From assembly GCA_030761205.1 (NCBI GenBank), contig JAULJL010000010.1, positions 873,001 through 937,000 on the forward strand: a DNA stretch of 64,000 nt. Direction: 5' to 3'. Source of the DNA: Fremontodendron californicum. Taxonomy: Eukaryota > Streptophyta > Magnoliopsida > Malvales > Malvaceae. The translations under genes were made by a program, and so were the position numbers. Of this stretch, positions 10,837-21,991 are shown one piece after another. Within the stretch, counting starts at the first letter, position 1. The number at the start of each line of letters is the position of its first letter. Under the pieces are notes generated by a model that was not told the DNA's origin, ran no database searches, and worked only from the letters and a program-made list of their open reading frames with translations.

Positions 10837-12036
10837 ATGGATATAAGAGTTTCGTGGTCGGGTCTCCCCGAGGATCTCTTGACAAAGATCGGTCAATGTC
10901 TGGACGCTCGCTTCGATATCATCCGATTTCGCAGCGTCTGTAGGAGATGGCGATATTCACTCCCCTTTTCTCACATGAATTCGCATCTCCAACTTCCCCT
11001 GTTTGAAGATCCCGGCTCTGACATTGAATCATCTTCCGAGGAGCTATCTTCAACCCTCGTTAGAAGCACTGTCTATATTCTCAATCAATATCCAATCCCT
11101 TCTCCAATTTCAATGCCATGGTTGCTCAAACTTGAAGAAACCCAAGAAGGTAAGCTTCGCATTATAAATCCCATCTCGAATAGCCCAGTTAAGGATTTAC
11201 CAACTACATTCCCCAAGGTTTTAAACTTGCTGGACTACCCAATTCTGGAAGTAAGCCGAGGGTATATTTGCAAAGACACGTTAAAAAGCATATCTCTTCT
11301 AGTGGATGAGAAACTTGCTACCTCTGTTACGTTAAATGTAACAAAAGCAGTTATGTTGCCAGAGTCTGACAGGGTTAGCATAGACGACAATTTCATGGTT
11401 CTCATTCTTTGCCATGATGGAGGGTTGCTTCTTTGGAGAAATGGAGATGAGAATTGGAAGCAAATAAATGAGGACGAGTTTCATTATGATGACATTGCAG
11501 TTTATAGAGGGCGTTTCGTTGCTGTAGACAGATGGGGAATCGTTTCCTTAGTTGATTCTTCCTCACAGTTGATCATAAAATACACTCCTCCCATTTTAAA
11601 TGGTGGTACAAAGAAGCATTTGGTGGTGTCTTCTGAACATCTTTATGCAGTTGATAGATACTACGATCGAGCCCGTACAACTCAAAATCCTTATAAGAAA
11701 GTTGATGCAAAGGTGGTTGCTTTTAAGGTGTATAAGTTGGATGAAGAGTGGGGATGGACAGAGATCAGAAGTTTAGATGATCGGATTTTGATCATAGGCG
11801 AGGGATTAAATTTCTTTGTTCCAATTAAGGAACTTAGTGGATGTAAAGGGAATTGTATTTATTTCGTTGATGAGAATCTTACTTGGTACAATGATGAGGA
11901 TAATGCACTTATAGGATCAACAGGTCGTGGCATTGCTGTTTTCGACTTGGTGGATCGAAGGATAGGGAAGCTATTATCTTTCTCTGGCTACTCTCAGATG
12001 TTTTGGCCTCCTCCATCTTGGTTCACTGCAAATTAA
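10837..12036 (+). CDS. F-box protein with DUF295 domain (SKIP23-like)
   Basis: A single-exon frame of 399 residues. The N-terminus (residues 7-42: WSGLPEDLLTKIGQCL followed by DIIRFRSVCRRWRYS) is an F-box, which binds SKP1 in an SCF ubiquitin ligase. The remainder has the beta-rich layout of plant DUF295 proteins, including the conserved LSGCKGNCIYFVDEN block and the terminal GIAVFDLVDRRIGKLLSF followed by WPPPSWF. Members act as substrate receptors of SCF complexes, but the target is not predictable here. No introns, as usual for this family. The ATG is the first in frame after an A-rich leader. The related 3' relic downstream shows that the family was locally duplicated. Confidence 0.93.
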   Translation: MDIRVSWSGLPEDLLTKIGQCLDARFDIIRFRSVCRRWRYSLPFSHMNSHLQLPLFEDPGSDIESSSEELSSTLVRSTVYILNQYPIPSPISMPWLLKLEETQEGKLRIINPISNSPVKDLPTTFPKVLNLLDYPILEVSRGYICKDTLKSISLLVDEKLATSVTLNVTKAVMLPESDRVSIDDNFMVLILCHDGGLLLWRNGDENWKQINEDEFHYDDIAVYRGRFVAVDRWGIVSLVDSSSQLIIKYTPPILNGGTKKHLVVSSEHLYAVDRYYDRARTTQNPYKKVDAKVVAFKVYKLDEEWGWTEIRSLDDRILIIGEGLNFFVPIKELSGCKGNCIYFVDENLTWYNDEDNALIGSTGRGIAVFDLVDRRIGKLLSFSGYSQMFWPPPSWFTAN

Positions 12037-12723
12037 TATCGATCCTGATATTAGATGTAACTATGTAAGTATGTAAGTATAATTTGGGTTTTTATATTTG
12101 ATTGTAAGATTGACAGGGTGTTCATAGGGTATCATTGTTGAATTTTCTTTATATGATTTTTCCTCATTGCTTGTTCATAAAAGTCTTAGGTGAACAAATC
12201 TCTTTAAATTTGTTTGCATTGTATCATTTTAGATGAGAATATGCAAGCAAGTAATATTCCTTTTTTGTCTTGTTTAGTTATAAGTTGGAAAATAAGTTAG
12301 ATGGCCTATGGCCCTATCTAGATTGTGAGAATATTAAGGCTCATGAGCAACCAATCTTATTAGGCCTTTCTCTGTGTAAGTTGAATCAACTTAAATTGTG
12401 CGCGGAGTGGTGTTTGTGAATAATTGTCTTATCACACAATTAACCAAAAACCAGACAGGCGTTGTAGATTGTTTAAAGGGCTTAGCTGATATATCCTAGG
12501 CATGCATTGATGCATTGATGTTTCTTATGTTTTAGGTGCTCAAGCTACCAAATTGAGCCTTACTCCTGTATAGACTCTGAATGTTAGCTTCAGTTGAACC
12601 AACAAGCTATATTGCTTTCAGAGTTGAGTTTACACTTATCCAGTTTATTGACATGCTTCATGAGAAGAAAAAAAAAAATTGGTTTTAGATTGGATGACCA
12701 TTCAAAAATTTAACACTACTCAA
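12037..12723. other. 3' flank of the F-box gene
   Basis: The stretch contains the presumed 3' UTR and polyadenylation region of the F-box gene, then non-coding DNA with no recognised exon. Confidence 0.5.
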
Positions 12724-12958
12724 GGTTTAAGCGGATGCAGAGGGAACTGCGTTTACTTTCAAAATCCTAATCCTTCAGGTAAGTATCCCAAAAAAACAAA
12801 TTCCTTCTGCTGCTGATAGCCCTGAAATTATAGAACTATTTCGTATTTAGTAGTAGTATTGCAGTGTTCAACTTGGAGGACAAAAGCGTTAAAGATCTAA
12901 CATCTTTCCCAGACTTCTGTAACATACTATGGCCACAAGCCATCCTGGCTCAGCCTAG
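12724..12958 (+). pseudogene. Decayed F-box/DUF295 3' end
   Basis: At 12724-12778 the frame reads GLSGCRGNCVYFQNPNPS, matching LSGCKGNCIYFVDEN of the intact upstream gene. After an interruption, about 12858-12958 reads AVFNLEDKSVKDLTSF then CNILWPQAILAQP, matching its C-terminus (AVFDLVDRRIGKLLSF). The remainder of the gene is absent, so this is a fragment of a second family member. A further 0.7 kb to 13719 shows no exon. Confidence 0.7.
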
Positions 12959-13719
12959 ATGCCCACAATATGTGAGATTAATCTGAGTTTCTTATCTTAA
13001 TTAGTTAAAGAGATGAAGTTTCATGGCCAAAATCATGCATTTCTTTAAAATCTTAATACTATAGTTTCAGAGTTTATTTCAGCTTAAACTTTCTTTCTCT
13101 CTTTTTTTCTCTGAGTCTAATGTTTTTCCTGATTGATGCAGGCCGCCGACTTGATATGATACCTTCGAAGAGGTCTGCTTCCTTCAAGTTCAAGAGAGGA
13201 GCTTATCATTATGGTTTAAAGTTTAATTTAAAACTCCTACTAGCTTTAATTTGTGATTGATGGCAGCACAATTCATTTCTATCATGCAGTATTAAATCAA
13301 GTAAAAGTTTCCGCTGTTTCATTTTTGCTTATTTGAAAAGCTTTGTACTTGGTTCAGTTAAGCTTCTAAAGCAATTTCTCTACCTCATTGTCGGTTTAAG
13401 TACGTCAACTATTGAAAAATGACGCTCAATTTGATAGGGTAATTGAGAAATATGTTGGAGGCTCTTAACTTCAAAGGATATCAGTAAACATAACATCATT
13501 TACACTATCAATGAGAAGTGATTTTACACCTTCAGAAAGTCATAAAGATTTTGCTAAGAATACAGGCTCTTAACTTCAAAGGTTTCAACTTCTTGAGTCA
13601 ACCAAAACTACCAAGTAGCCACTTTTTCTTTCTCCCTAATTAAAGAGTTCAAAGAAACAAATGATCAAATTGAGAGAGCAATAATTACGAGGAAGTATAT
13701 GAATCCATATACACAGTTC

Positions 13720-14781
13720 CTACACATGTTTCAGAACTGCATTGGCAGATTGATGAGCAAATTTTTTTTGCCTCAGATGAACATATGGGTAACCAATAAA
13801 TGATAGCAAGTGAGCAGGCTTTGAGAAGGAAAGTACTTCATACCACACTTGATCATTCTCGTCCAGCTCAATTGAAAATCGTTCTTCCCCAGCCTGATTT
13901 CCAGCAGAAATTCCAAACCATGTTATTATCATCAATCAGGCTATCTAATATGCAGAAATAAGCAACAACAGAAACTGATTGTATGCACCAAACTTTTAGA
14001 GGCAGAAAAAAAAAAACACTTCATACAGATAATAAGCCATTGCAAACTCAAGAAAAAATAATAACTTGACCAAACCCAAAATTCTCAGTCATACTTTGTT
14101 TTGAGATTAAAAACCAAAACTCAGAAGAATAAAGTACTAACCAATAGGTGACCTTGTAACGTGCCACTACCAAAACCAAAGGAGGCTACAGCCTTCTTAG
14201 TCTTAGCCCTAGTGTTTTCCTTTACATACACCACTTGGAGAGGCATCATGACCCATGGTAGAAACTCCTTGAGGCAAACACAGAATTTCACCCCACTTTG
14301 AATAGGAGTCTTGGGATCAACAAATGCCCAATTTAATCCAAAATGCCTGCAAACAATAGCAAAATATATGACTAGGATATACCTCTCGATAATAGTTATC
14401 TGCATCAACCAAAAAAATATACAAAAACCACAAAAACCTCCAATTCTGCAGAGCTGCCTTGCCCTTTTCATAGGTCTCAAAACCAGAACCAACAAAAACA
14501 CGTGCATGATTGATTAAATAACCATCTTTGGAGAGCTCCTTGTCTTCCTTGATGCAAGACACAGGCTTTGCAGTAGCTCCTTTATATTTGGTGTCATAGT
14601 TGAATGTACCTGACCTGGTGATAATTTACTCATAAAAATGGGCAATTTTCCCTCCCCCCAAAAAATAAATAAAAATAAACATAGTTTGAATTCAGAAGTC
14701 AACTAGTACTATGTTTTTGTACTTGTTAATGCAAGATTTCTGTTGTTCAGGAGAAGGTCGAGCCCAGCACAAGAAAACCAT
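13720..14781 (-). CDS. UPF0548 / DUF1990 family protein (At2g17695-like)
   Basis: Four exons on the minus strand (14723-14781, 14438-14614, 14142-14346, 13720-13893) join to 204 residues, the usual length of this family. The start reads MVFLCWARPSPEQQKSCINK; the next exon continues SGTFNYDTKYKGATAKP and ELSKDGYLINHARVFVGSG; then HFGLNWAFVDP, KFCVCLKEFLPWVMMPLQVV and GFGSGTLQGHLLAG; the end is FSIELDENDQVWYEVLSFSKP to AVLKHV. DUF1990 proteins are widespread in plants and bacteria and their biochemical role is unsettled. All junctions are GT-AG and phases agree. It is head-to-head with the RECQ3 locus. Confidence 0.92.
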
Positions 14782-15509
14782 GTCTGTCAAAAACCATGAA
14801 TAATCCTCAATCATCCAAACTCATAGAAAATCAGGCTTTAAAGCATATTGAGCAGAATATGTGGAAAATGGAGCAGCAGCGCTACAAAGTTCAAACACTC
14901 AATTCAATGATTGCTTTCAAAGATATGATTTTTTTTTTCTTTCAAAAACATGAACTTTAAATCAGAAAAATGATTAAACTCGCAATTAATAAACCAGAAA
15001 AGAGAAGTTTACCTGTTATCTAGCAAAGAGCAATTTCAATGCTGTGCTTCGAATTCGATATTTGATTATATTTCGCAAAGAAATTGGCTGACAACAGTTG
15101 AGACGGTATATTGTCAAGGAGTTAAATCGAGGGAGGAAAGCAAAGAGAAGAGGTTGAAAATGGCCGACGTTAGTCGTGCCCATTTCCTCGTCGGCCCAAT
15201 ATCGTTGACAAGGAAGCTGGCCTGGGCCTGCAGTCAAATTACGGTGGGCCTTCTCTTTACTTATGAAACGACAGCGGTTAAGCTCAAAACCTTTTACGTT
15301 CTGCTTCTTTCGAAAGAAACTGAGGCAGGCAGGCAGGCCTCCAATTTCCACTCCACAGGTGAAGAACAAGAATAATAAGAACTCGACGATTCGGTTTGTA
15401 TTTTTTATGTCTTCAATTTTATTTTATTTTCAATATTATTATTCATTTGATGAAAAACTATCACGAAATGAATTTGTAACGAAGCTTGAATTCAGAAGAA
15501 TATTGGAAA
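14782..15509. promoter_or_regulatory. Shared divergent promoter region
   Basis: The 728 bases between the ATGs of the UPF0548 gene (minus) and the RECQ3 locus (plus) hold both 5' UTRs and promoters. No clear TATA box was chosen on either side. Short open frames here (for example 15016-15369) have no family match. Confidence 0.5.
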
Positions 15510-17468
15510 ATGAAGAAGTCGCCATTGCCAGTGCAAAACCTTGGCGGCAAAGAGAAGCAGCGGAAATGTGGAAAAGAATCTCTGGTTAAGCTCTTGAGAT
15601 GGCATTTCGGTCACTCTGATTTAGAGGGAAACAGTTAGAATCCATTGAGGCCGTCTTATCTGGTATTGCTATACAGAAATTAGCATCAAGATCAATTTTT
15701 TCCTTTTTTCTTTTGAAGTTTCCTTTTTCAAAAATTTGTTGAATTTAATCATTTTTATTGCAGGAAGAGATTGTTTTTGTCTAATGCCGACTGGTGGAGG
15801 AAAATCAATGTGTTATCAAATCCCTGCGTTGGCTAAACAGGAATTGTGCTCATCGTTTCTCCATTAATTGGTCGATAAATTTCTTCTATTTTATTTTGAT
15901 TTTTTTTTTCTCTTTTACATATTGAAATAATTTTTAACTTGCAAAACTTTTTTTTTTCTTCATTTTTTAAAATGAAGGATGTTGCTCTTACGTGCCCATA
16001 TGTTTCATCAATTTAATCCGCAGCCTTGATGGTAAGTATATTGCAGCTTTCTTCAAGTATAATCTTTTTTCTTCCTCGTTTTTTTTCTTTTTTTTAAAAT
16101 TTTTTGGAATTTATTTACTAATTAGGAAAACCAAGTAATCGCATTGAAGGAGAAAGGAATTGCTGCTGAATTTCTCTCTTCAACTCAACCGTCACAGGTG
16201 AAAAATAAGGTAATATAAGTTATGGCACTGTTCTTAAGCTTGAGCTTCATTTGATACTGGAAAACGATATGTTGTATTGTAGGAGATTATTTTACGCCTT
16301 AATAGCAACTTTCTGGTTTATTCTATGCAATGGTATGAGATTTTGGAATCAGCATGTTTTATTATTTATTTTTCATGTTTATGTTTTAATTATCAGATTC
16401 ATGAAGATCTCGATTCTGGACAACCATCTTTACACTTGCTTTATGTGACACCCGAGTTGATTGCCACTTCAGGGTTCATGTCAACGCTTACAAAGATTCA
16501 TGGCAGAGGATTGTTAAATCTCATTGCTGCAGATGAGGTGTGAGCTAGCATCGACTATATGACTTTAATGTCTGGAATTTGCAGTTTTCTCAACAAGAAG
16601 TTTAAGTTTTTGTCTATAATTTCACATCTTCAGGCACATTGCATCTCATCGTGGGGTCATGATTTCAGGTTTGTGATCACTCCTACCATAAGCCATAATT
16701 GATTATTTTCTTTCAACTGAAAAACGGAAAGAAATTTGAGCTCATAGTATTAATGTTTCTTTTACTTATCCGTGTCAAATTGCTGTATAGGACAGCAAAT
16801 AATCTTCAGCCAGAATTTATGCTTTCACTTTTTATATGTAGTCTATGTGTGACATGTCCACGTTTCAATCTATTTTTATTTACTGAGGTGTCTTTAACTC
16901 TTTTACTTTCATATGTTATCTATACATATGTCGTGTTGGTGGCATAAACATCTATATCTAGACTTTCATTGCTAAAACTCTTATGTGAAGGTTTCTGATT
17001 TATTTTTTCTGTTTTCTTGCTTGTGTATTATTATAGGCCTAGCTATCGTAAGCTTTCATCTTTGAGGAACCATCTACCAGATGTACCAATATTGGCTTTG
17101 ACTGCCACCGCTGTTCCTAAGTGAGTGTGGTGATATAATTTTTTGCTTTCATAAGGGAGAAAATCATATTCCACTGGTCTAGGAGATGTTTTCTCATGAA
17201 GTGCATAGCAAAACCAAAATAAATTTCTTTGGTCTTTTCTTCATTTTGCAGAGTACAGAAGGATGTGATAGATTCCTTAAAAAAATCCTTTAGTCCTTAA
17301 ATCATCTTTCAACCGTCCAAATATATATTATGAAGGTAAGTACTATTACTAAGCTTGACTTGATGATGCTAATGATAAATACTAGCATTAAGATCAGATT
17401 TTTACCCTGCACAAGTTTGTTGGTGTTGTATATGTTTATATTCAATTTGGTTTTACTTTTATCATAAT

Positions 17469-17720
17469 TGCTGGAAATCAGGGATTGACAGTTGGAATCC
17501 CAAGGCTGGAAATCAGGGATTTCCAGCTTGAAACCCAATGCTGGAAATCAGGGATTTCCAGCTGGAAACCCAAGGCTGGAAATCAGGGATTTCCAGCTTA
17601 AAATTAGCTGTAAATACTATCAAATTCCTATCTTTTAGGGATTAAGTAAACCCTTCCTTCATGTATAAATACCTTGTAATAGACTAGTTCAAAGATAAGA
17701 AATAACAAAACCTTTCTTCA
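17469..17720 (+). repeat. 5' LTR of the copia element (252 bp)
   Basis: It begins TGCTGGAAATC and ends TTTCTTCA. The first about 140 bases are four 35-bp units (GCTGGAAATCAGGGATTTCC then AGCTGGAAACCCAAG, with variants). TATAAATA at 17664-17671 is a probable promoter TATA box for the element. Confidence 0.95.
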
Positions 17721-17732
17721 TGGTATCAGAGC
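17721..17732 (+). other. Primer-binding site of the copia element
   Basis: TGGTATCAGAGC starts immediately after the 5' LTR. It is the standard plant site complementary to the 3' end of initiator methionine tRNA, used to prime minus-strand DNA synthesis. Confidence 0.95.
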
Positions 17733-17750
17733 TATAGGCTCAATTTTTTT

Positions 17751-18073
17751 TCTGGGATTTGAAATCTGTCCAAGAACAGAATTTCTGCTAAATTTTTTTT
17801 TTTCTTTTTTCAGCCTTCATAGCTGAATTTCTGGTCACTGATCAGCAGCCTTCATTGCTGATTTTTCTTTCAAAATTTTTTCTGGGATTTGAAATCTGTC
17901 CAAGAACAGAATTTCTGCTAAATTTTTTTTTCTCTTTTTTTTCAGCCTTCATAGCTGAATTTCTGGTCACTGATCAGCAGCCTTCATTGCTGATTTTTCT
18001 TTCAAAAACAATCACTTTACAAAATGTCTTCCATGACCGAGCTACTTCTTTCAAAAACAATCACTTTACAAAA
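17751..18073 (+). repeat. Duplicated leader of the copia element
   Basis: A 130-bp unit (TCTGGGATTTGAAATCTGTC ... TTTCTTTCAAAA) occurs at 17751-17880 and again from 17881 with only T-run differences. A shorter piece, CTTTCAAAAACAATCACTTT, then occurs twice, about 50 bases apart (about 17999 and 18049). The leader then runs straight into the zinc-knuckle part of gag. Confidence 0.85.
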
Positions 18074-20954
18074 CAAGGATAACCTCTGGTGTACCCACTG
18101 CAAAAAGCCCCGTCATACTAAGGAGCACTGTTGGAAGCTTCATGGCAAGCCACAAAGTTCTCAATGGAATAGAGGACCTAAAAGTGGAACACAAAGAAGC
18201 CGGGTGCATATGACTCAATCAAAAGAAGACAGATCAAATGAGTTCCATGGTGGAGAACAGAATGAATTCAACAAAGGAGACATTGAACGGCTAAGATCAC
18301 TTCTTGATTCATTAGAAAAGTCTACAGGTACCTGTTCCTTGGCAAATTCTGGTAAGCCTCATTCCTTATATGCTTTAAGTGCCGCCAATTTTGAATTTTC
18401 AAACTCTTGGGTTATTGACTCTGGGGCAACCGATCATATGACTCATTCTTCACACAAATTTCTCACATATCATCCGTGTCCTAGCAACAGAAAAATAGTC
18501 ATTGCTGATGGATCTTTGGCCACTGTTGCAGGCCAAGGAGACATTGTTCTAAGCCCATCCATTATTCTTAAAAATGTGTTACATGTACACAAGTTATCTA
18601 CAAACCTTGTGTCTGCTTACCAACTTACAAAAGATCTAAACTGCAATATGATTTTTTCTCATATTTCTTGTGTATTTCAGGACCAAGTTACGAGGAGGAC
18701 GATTGGACATGCTAAGGTGAGACATGGCCTTTATTATCTTGAGTTACCTAGTGAACAAGTGAACAGTGAAAACAAATCACCTATCTCGTTTCTCTCCAAT
18801 AACTCTCCTTGCAATAAAGACCAAATTTGGCTTTACCACTTTAGACTTGGGCATCCTTCCTTTAGTGTTCTTAGTGTCATGTTTCCATCTTTGTTTAAGA
18901 ATGTTAGTTTAAATGAGTTTCACTGTGAGGTTTGTGAATTTGCTAAACACCGACGTGTGTCCTTTCCTTTGAGTAATAAAAGAACTACTGTTCCTTTTTC
19001 TTTGATTCACAGTGATATTTGGGGTCCATCTCGAGTTCCCAACATTTCGGGGGCTCATTGGTTTGTCTCATTCATAGATGACTGTACTCGAGTTTCATGG
19101 ATTTATTTGTTAAAACAAAAATCTGATGTGAGCAACATTTTTCCTATTTTTCATACAATGGTCAAAACTCAATTCAATGTTAGAATTAAGAAGTTGAGGA
19201 CTGATAATGCTAGGGACTACTTTAATCAAACTTTGTCTCCATACTTTCAAAAAGAGGGAATTATTCATGAATCTTCTTGTGTTGACACACCCCAACAAAA
19301 TGGAGTTGCCGAAAGGAAAAATGGTCATTTGTTAGCCTCTGTTCGTGCTCTTTTGTTTCAACAAAATGTTCCAAAAACCTTTTGGGGGGAAGCAGTCCTT
19401 ACTGCAGCTCATTTAATAAATCGTATCCCCTCTCGAGTTCTTGATTTTAAAAGTCCAATGGAGGTGTTTTCTAAGTATTTTTCAGATTTCAATATGTCTA
19501 TGAAGTTAGTCCCTCGAGTTTTTGGATGTGTCTCATTTGTTCATGTTCACTCTAATAGTCGAAGCAAGTTAGATCCTAGAGCAGTCAAGTGTGTATTCAT
19601 AGGATATTCACCTACTCAAAAAGGGTACAAGTGCTACAATCCTATTACTCGTAAAACCTATGTCTCTGCTGATGTTACTTTTGCAGAACACGAAAGCTAT
19701 TTTTCTAGCCCTTATCCTCAGGGGGAGGCATCATTTATGGAGGATAAGGATTTGTTCTTGAGAGAACCATCAATGGTGGTTAAAATATCTCCTGTACAAA
19801 CAGAACCCAATCCTGAAAGACAACTTACCTCTGAACCTTGTGAACTCATAAATCCTACTCTCACAAAGCCACTACAGGTCTACTCAAGAAGGATAAAGCC
19901 AGTGATCAATCCTGTGCAAGTTCAAGAAACCAAATCGTCACTTGGAACTGAGGTAAGTCCTTCTACTGAGATATCCCCTACTGTTCTTGATTTAGATTTG
20001 CCCATAGCTACAAGAAAAGGTGTTAGAAAATGCACACAACATCCTTTATCCCATTTTGTGTCATTTGAAAAATTATCAACCCCACACAAAACCTTTCTTA
20101 CCCATCTAAACACTGTAGACATCCCACAGACCTTATCGCAGGCACTTGGCAAAGAGGAATGGAAGCATGCAATGAGAGTAGAAATGGAGGCCTTGGAGAA
20201 AAATAAAACATGGGAACTAACAGAATTACCAACTGGAAAGAGACTAGTAGGATGCAAATGGATCTTCACAGTGAAGTATAAGTCGGATGGATCCATTGAG
20301 AGGTATAAAGCAAGACTAGTAGCCAAGGGATATACACAGACCTATGGGGTGGATTATCAAGAGACATTTGCACCAGTGGCGAAGATGAACACAGTAAGGG
20401 TATTGTTATCCCTAGCAGCAAATTATGATTGGCCTTTACAACAGTTCGATGTGAAGAACGCCTTCTTACATGGTGATCTTGAGGAGGAAATTTATATGGA
20501 AGTACCACCTGGTTTTGGAATAAATCTGGACAAAAACAAAGTGTGCAAACTGAAAAAAGCATTGTATGGGCTCAAACAATCTCCCCGGGCATGGTTTGGA
20601 AGATTTACCAAAGCAATGGTGAATATGAAGTACAAACAGAGTCAGGGTGATCATACATTGTTTATCAAGCATTCGGCTTCAGGGGGAGTCACGGCATTGA
20701 TAGTTTATGTGGACGATATAATTGTAACTGGGAATGATCCAGATGAAAAGGAGGTTCTTCGGAAGTATTTAGCAAAAGAGTTTGAAATAAAGGACCTTGG
20801 AAAATTGAAGTACTTCTTAGGAATAGAAGTAGCTCGATCCAAGGAAGGAATCTTTGTTTCACAGCAAAAATATGTTCTTGATCTGTTAAAAGAAACAGGT
20901 AAGCTTGGTTGCAAACCATCAGATACGCCTATTGAGCCAAATCATAGATTATGA
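18024..20954 (+). pseudogene. Copia gag remnant and pol: protease, integrase, reverse transcriptase
   Basis: The 976-codon frame starts inside the duplicated leader. A CCHC zinc knuckle (Cys23, Cys26, His31, Cys36) is all that remains of gag; the 200-300 residue capsid part normally before it is absent. Then come the aspartic protease motif DSGATDHMT (about residue 132), the GAG-pre-integrase region, the integrase core (HSDIWGP, RTDNA, PQQNGVAERKN), and the copia reverse transcriptase with YVDDIIVTGND near residue 900. The frame ends at TGA 20952-20954 in the RT/RNase H linker, where related elements read through without a stop; coding resumes in the same frame directly after it. Confidence 0.9.
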
Positions 20955-21662
20955 GAATCTGTGGAAGGAGAACCAGCTGACAAAGGCATGTACCAAAGAC
21001 TTGTGGGGAAGCTAATCTATCTATCACACACACGACCTGACATTGCATATGCAGTGAGTGTTGTGAGTCAGTTCATGCAAAATCCTAAAGGTGTCCATCT
21101 CGCTGCAGTATACCGGATCCTACAATATTTGAAAGGCAATCCAGGAAAAGGGGTTCTCTTTAGAAAAGGCACAAGAATGGAACTAGAAGCATACACAGAT
21201 GCCGATTATGCTGGCTGTGTTACTGACAGAAGATCAACATCTGGGTATTGTACTTTCATTGGCGGAAATTTGGTAACCTGGAGGAGTAAGAAACAACCAG
21301 TTGTAGCAAGATCTAGTGCTGAGGCAGAATTTCGATCAATGGCACAAGGTATTTGTGAACTGTTATGGCTCAAAATTATACTAGATGACTTGAAGATTAA
21401 ATGGGAGACTCCAATGAAGTTGTATTGTGATAATAAGTCTGCAATCAACATAGCTCACAATCCAGTTCAGCACGACAGAACTAAACATGTGGAGGTTGAC
21501 AGACATTTCATTAAGGAGAAACTTGAAAGTGGATTGATTTGCACTCCCTATATTTCTACAAAGAACCAGCTAGCAGATGTCTTAACTAAAGGACTGATGA
21601 GTTCAGCATTTCAGCAGATTGTAGGCAAGCTAGGGATGGAAAATATCTACTCCCCAGCTTGA
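20955..21662 (+). pseudogene. Copia RNase H portion separated from pol by an in-frame stop
   Basis: The same reading frame as the upstream pol continues for 235 codons to the stop at 21660-21662, next to the polypurine tract. It has the RT thumb/connection (YQRLVGKLIYLSHTRPDIAY) and RNase H acidic sites in DADYAGCVTDRRSTSGY, SSAEAEFRSMAQG and YCDNKSAINIAHNPVQHDRT. The first ATG in it is at 20961. Only the TGA at 20952-20954 divides the two parts. Confidence 0.85.
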
Positions 21663-21669
21663 GGGGGAG
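21660..21669 (+). other. Polypurine tract of the copia element
   Basis: TGAGGGGGAG immediately precedes the 3' LTR. It is the primer site for plus-strand DNA synthesis and overlaps the stop codon of the RNase H frame. Confidence 0.9.
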
Positions 21670-21991
21670 TGCTGGAAATCAGGGATTGACAGTTGGAATC
21701 CCAAGGCTGGAAATCAGGGATTTCCAGCTTGAAACCCAATGCTGGAAATCAGGGATTTCCAGCTGGAAACCCAAGGCTGGAAATCAGGGATTTCCAGCTG
21801 GAAACCCAATGCTGGAAATCAGGGATTTCCAGCTGGAAACCCAAGGCTGGAAATCAGGGATTTCCAGCTTAAAATTAGCTGTAAATACTATCAAATTCCT
21901 ATCTTTTAGGGATTAAGTAAACCCTTCCTTCATGTATAAATACCTTGTAATAGACTAGTTCAAAGATAAGAAATAACAAAACCTTTCTTCA
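21670..21991 (+). repeat. 3' LTR of the copia element (322 bp)
   Basis: Same as the 5' LTR except for two extra 35-bp units: six units instead of four, exactly 70 bp longer. The remaining sequence is identical by eye. Confidence 0.95.

Larger units (their letters stand above)
17469..21991 (+). mobile_element. Ty1/copia LTR retrotransposon, recent insertion
   Basis: The element has a 5' LTR (17469-17720), PBS, pol frame, polypurine tract and 3' LTR (21670-21991), and is flanked by the 5-bp target duplication ATAAT (17464-17468 and 21992-21996). Domain order protease, integrase, reverse transcriptase, RNase H is that of Ty1/copia. It lies in the sense direction inside a RECQ3 intron that would otherwise be about 200 bases long. 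Outside repeat-copy number the two LTRs show no substitution by eye, so the insertion is young. Most of gag is missing and pol has one stop, so this copy is not autonomous. Confidence 0.95.

Noticed and set aside
17469..17610. CRISPR-like array of 35-bp repeats
   Set aside because: Units are directly adjacent with no spacers, lie within a retrotransposon LTR, and the genome is a plant's.
21659..21916. 85-codon open frame of repeated EIRDFQLET units
   Set aside because: It is only the LTR repeat array read in frame.
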